Shown piece after piece: positions 15,163 to 16,953 of a stretch of 16,953 nucleotides of DNA. The stretch is from Lachnospiraceae bacterium. GTDB taxonomy: Bacteria; Bacillota; Clostridia; Lachnospirales; Lachnospiraceae. Location: positions 1 to 16,953 of the forward strand of contig JAGCRJ010000339.1 of the NCBI GenBank assembly GCA_017964745.1, given 5' to 3'. The translations under genes were made by a program, and so were the position numbers. Position 1 is the stretch's first letter. Every line of letters begins with the position of its first letter. The notes beneath the pieces are model-generated. The model had not been told where the DNA came from and ran no database searches. It saw nothing but the letters and a program-made list of their open reading frames with translations.

Positions 15163-15423
15163 ATGCATGAAGACAGATACAGAGGAATAGATTATCCCAA
15201 AAGGGAAGCGAGCGAAGAGTTCATAGACGAGGTCATAGCGCATCTCGACAATGAGCTTGAGATAGGTGCGGTCAAGATGACCGTGGAGATGGATGACCAT
15301 CAGGAAGAGCACTCCAAGGTCTCCCATAAATGCTCCAAAGCCTACGGGCGGGAGGCGACCACGATGATCGCACAGCTTGACATGATCCACGACATGTACC
15401 TGTCGGAACTTGAAGACGAATAA
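15163..15423 (+). CDS. Small protein of unknown function (86 residues)
   Basis: I do not recognise this protein. From the ATG at 15163 it has 86 residues, is acidic and predominantly helical, with no signal peptide or membrane segment. A central HQEEHSKVSHKC segment concentrates His and the only Cys, which could bind a metal but is not a known motif. The start follows the SseB-like stop by four bases, with GGAAG at 15149-15153. The frame is open further upstream to an ATG at 15085, but that would overlap the SseB-like gene by 74 bases. The close linkage and a terminator 17 bases after the stop support a real gene that ends this transcription unit. Confidence 0.65.
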   Translation: MHEDRYRGIDYPKREASEEFIDEVIAHLDNELEIGAVKMTVEMDDHQEEHSKVSHKCSKAYGREATTMIAQLDMIHDMYLSELEDE

Positions 15424-15440
15424 TAAAACATATAACTCAC

Positions 15441-15469
15441 CGGGACGGTCCTTCCGTCCCGATTTTTTT
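15441..15469 (+). terminator. Intrinsic terminator ending the transglutaminase-to-SseB gene set
   Basis: CGGGACGG (15441-15448) pairs perfectly with CCGTCCCG (15454-15461) across a five-base loop, followed by A and seven T (15463-15469). This is a textbook rho-independent terminator just after the small gene. Confidence 0.95.
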
Positions 15470-15554
15470 GTATATCCGCGGGTGGCACGGAGCGGTTTAA
15501 TAAAAGTTTTAGAACTCGGAAAATGCAGTAAATACGGGCACTTGCGGCACTTTG

Positions 15555-15581
15555 TTAGCACTCTTTTGATTTGAGTGCTAA
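15555..15581. promoter_or_regulatory. CIRCE operator (HrcA binding site)
   Basis: TTAGCACTC (15555-15563) and GAGTGCTAA (15573-15581) are perfect inverted repeats separated by 9 bases, identical to the CIRCE consensus. It lies 7 bases upstream of the htpG -35 box. HrcA, the heat-shock repressor whose activity depends on GroEL, binds this element in other bacteria. Confidence 0.96.
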
Positions 15582-15588
15582 TTTTTTA

Positions 15589-15617
15589 TTGACTTTGCGC
15601 GGGTGGGGTCCTAATAT
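15589..15617 (+). promoter_or_regulatory. Sigma-A promoter of htpG
   Basis: TTGACT (15589-15594) and TAATAT (15612-15617) are separated by 17 bases. The predicted start near 15624 leaves a leader of about 48 bases ending in AAGGAGG (15657-15663). The CIRCE element is immediately upstream. Confidence 0.85.
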
Positions 15618-15631
15618 AGTTTTTGTTGAAG

Positions 15632-15656
15632 AAATGCGGCGTATATTACCGCGTTT
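15632..15656 (+). other. Leader hairpin just before the htpG ribosome binding site
   Basis: AAATGCGG (15632-15639) can pair with CCGCGTTT (15649-15656), eight pairs including one G-U, with a nine-base loop. It abuts AAGGAGG and could protect the 5' end or modulate ribosome access with temperature. It may equally be chance. Confidence 0.35.
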
Positions 15657-15671
15657 AAGGAGGCGGATATT

Positions 15672-16953
15672 ATGAACGAAAAAATGGGAAATCTTTCGAT
15701 AGACAGCGAAAATATATTCCCGATAATCAAGAAATGGATGTATTCGGACCACGATATTTTCTATCGTGAGCTTGTTTCGAACGGATGTGATGCAGTTACC
15801 AAGCTCAAGAAGCTCGACATGATGGGCGAGTATGAGCTTCCCGAAGGCTTCAAGGGCAGAATAGGCGTAGAGGTCGATCCCACTGCCAGGACCATTACCA
15901 TAACCGATAACGGACTCGGAATGACCGCTGATGAGGTCGAAGAGTATATAACCAAGATCGCATTTTCCGGCGCTACCGATTTCATCGAAAAGTACAAGGA
16001 TAAGAGCAGTTCCGACCAGATCATAGGACATTTCGGACTCGGATTCTATTCCGCATTCATGGTCGCAAACGAGGTCCACATCGACACCCTTTCATACAAA
16101 AAGGATGCTAAGCCCGTTCACTGGGAGTGCGACGGAAGCACCTCTTACAGCATCAAGGACGGCGACAGGACCGAGGTCGGAACCACCATCACTCTTTTCG
16201 TAAACGAGGACTGTCTTGAGTTCTGCAATGAGTACAAGGCAAGGGAAGTACTAAAGAAGTACTGCGGCTTCATGCCCACCGAGATTTACCTCACCAAGAA
16301 GGATGACGATTCCACCGAGACCATCGACCTTGAGGACAAGAGAGACGATGATGTCGTAGTTGAAGAGATCCATCCCACGGTAGAAAAGAAAGAAGACGGA
16401 ACCGAGGAGGTAAAGGGCAAGGAGCGCCTTAAGATCAGGAAGCGTCCCGGACTCATCAACGAGCCCAATCCCCTCTGGGCAAGGAATCCTTCCGAGTGCA
16501 CCAGGGAACAGTATCTCGAGTTTTACCGCAAGGTATTCCAGGATTACAAGGAGCCTTTGTTCTGGATCCACCTGAATATGGATTATCCCTTCAATCTCAA
16601 GGGAATCCTTTACTTCCCCAAGATCAACATGGAGTACGATTCACTTGAGGGAACCATCAAGCTTTACAATAATCAGGTATTCATCGCGGACAATATCAAG
16701 GAGGTCATCCCCGAATTCCTTATGCTCTTAAAGGGTGTGATCGACTGTCCCGACCTTCCTCTGAACGTATCGAGAAGTGCGCTTCAGAACGACGGCTTTG
16801 TCACCAAGATCTCCGAGTACATCACCAAGAAGGTTGCGGAGAAGCTCTCCGGAATGTGCAAGACCGACAAGGAAGAGTACGAGAAGTACTGGGACGACAT
16901 CGCTCCCTTCATCAAGTTCGGTTGCCTCAAGGATGACAAGTTCTGCACCAAGA
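15672..16953 (+). CDS. htpG: Molecular chaperone HtpG (bacterial Hsp90), 3' end outside the window
   Basis: About 427 residues are visible of a family usually somewhat over 600 long. The N-terminal GHKL ATPase domain has YRELVSNGCDAVTKL (31-45, with Glu33, Asn37 and Asp40 at the catalytic and Mg-binding positions). DNGLGM follows at 79-84 (ATP-binding Asp79), then GHFGLGFYSAFMVA (119-132), which includes the lid Gly-rich loop. The middle domain includes the client/ATP-contact block with LNVSRSALQND; its Arg corresponds to the catalytic Arg of Hsp90. It is a cytosolic ATP-dependent homodimeric chaperone. The ATG at 15672 follows AAGGAGG by eight bases. Expression should be heat-inducible through HrcA, given the upstream CIRCE. 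The frame stays open to the last base. Confidence 0.97.
   Translation, partial: MNEKMGNLSIDSENIFPIIKKWMYSDHDIFYRELVSNGCDAVTKLKKLDMMGEYELPEGFKGRIGVEVDPTARTITITDNGLGMTADEVEEYITKIAFSGATDFIEKYKDKSSSDQIIGHFGLGFYSAFMVANEVHIDTLSYKKDAKPVHWECDGSTSYSIKDGDRTEVGTTITLFVNEDCLEFCNEYKAREVLKKYCGFMPTEIYLTKKDDDSTETIDLEDKRDDDVVVEEIHPTVEKKEDGTEEVKGKERLKIRKRPGLINEPNPLWARNPSECTREQYLEFYRKVFQDYKEPLFWIHLNMDYPFNLKGILYFPKINMEYDSLEGTIKLYNNQVFIADNIKEVIPEFLMLLKGVIDCPDLPLNVSRSALQNDGFVTKISEYITKKVAEKLSGMCKTDKEEYEKYWDDIAPFIKFGCLKDDKFCTK

Noticed and set aside
15478..15606. Direct repeat CGCGGGTGG at 15478-15486 and 15598-15606
   Set aside because: Only nine bases, 120 apart, one copy inside the htpG spacer; likely coincidence, with no symmetry or known regulator.
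1..16953. CRISPR arrays, transposases, phage genes, tRNAs and defence islands
   Set aside because: No regularly spaced repeats, terminal inverted repeats, transposase or integrase motifs or tRNA-like cloverleaf sequences were seen; gene content is chromosomal housekeeping and metal or surface functions.

Overview
The window looks like a chromosomal segment of a Clostridia-class Bacillota (Firmicutes), most likely a Lachnospiraceae-type gut or rumen anaerobe. The pointers are: an rpoD-trmK pair, a type A RNase P RNA, a TGS-domain nucleoside kinase, a PyrB/PyrI aspartate transcarbamoylase, strong AGGAGG ribosome binding sites, and a perfect CIRCE (HrcA) operator. Base composition looks even throughout. 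I see no insertion sequence, phage gene, CRISPR array, tRNA or attachment site. The family-level assignment is inference.

Layout, left to right. (1) 1-3129, + strand: the 3' part of rpoD, then trmK (4-base overlap), then a TGS/uridine-kinase-like nucleoside kinase. (2) 3194-3541: RNase P RNA (rnpB) followed by a strong terminator. (3) 3625-6799, + strand: two G3E (CobW-type) GTPase genes and a membrane protein of the CmpB/DUF1113 type. The first GTPase carries a 73-residue His/Asp/Cys tract. The second appears to be a G3E domain joined to a YcgQ/TIGR03943-like C-terminal domain. A hairpin separates the pair from the membrane protein gene. (4) 6803-6840: a bidirectional terminator between convergent units. 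(5) 8818 down to 6852, - strand: nitroreductase, pyrB and pyrI behind one good sigma-A promoter (8852-8880), with an intrinsic hairpin exactly between the nitroreductase and pyrB. (6) 8981-15423, + strand: a tightly spaced six-gene set comprising an anchored transglutaminase-like protein, a membrane GGDEF protein, trpS, a double-domain family 2 glycosyltransferase, an SseB-like protein and an 86-residue protein of unknown function, closed by a terminator at 15441-15469. (7) 15555 to the end: CIRCE, promoter and the 5' two thirds of htpG.

Themes. Region 3 is probably a metal-trafficking module and is the part most worth follow-up. Region 5 combines a pyrimidine biosynthesis enzyme with an arrangement that could work as an attenuator. 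Region 6 mixes surface or signalling genes with the housekeeping trpS. htpG appears to be under HrcA control. At three places (3601, 5770 and 8241) a terminator-like hairpin sits directly in front of the next gene's ribosome binding site, leaving no room for a promoter.
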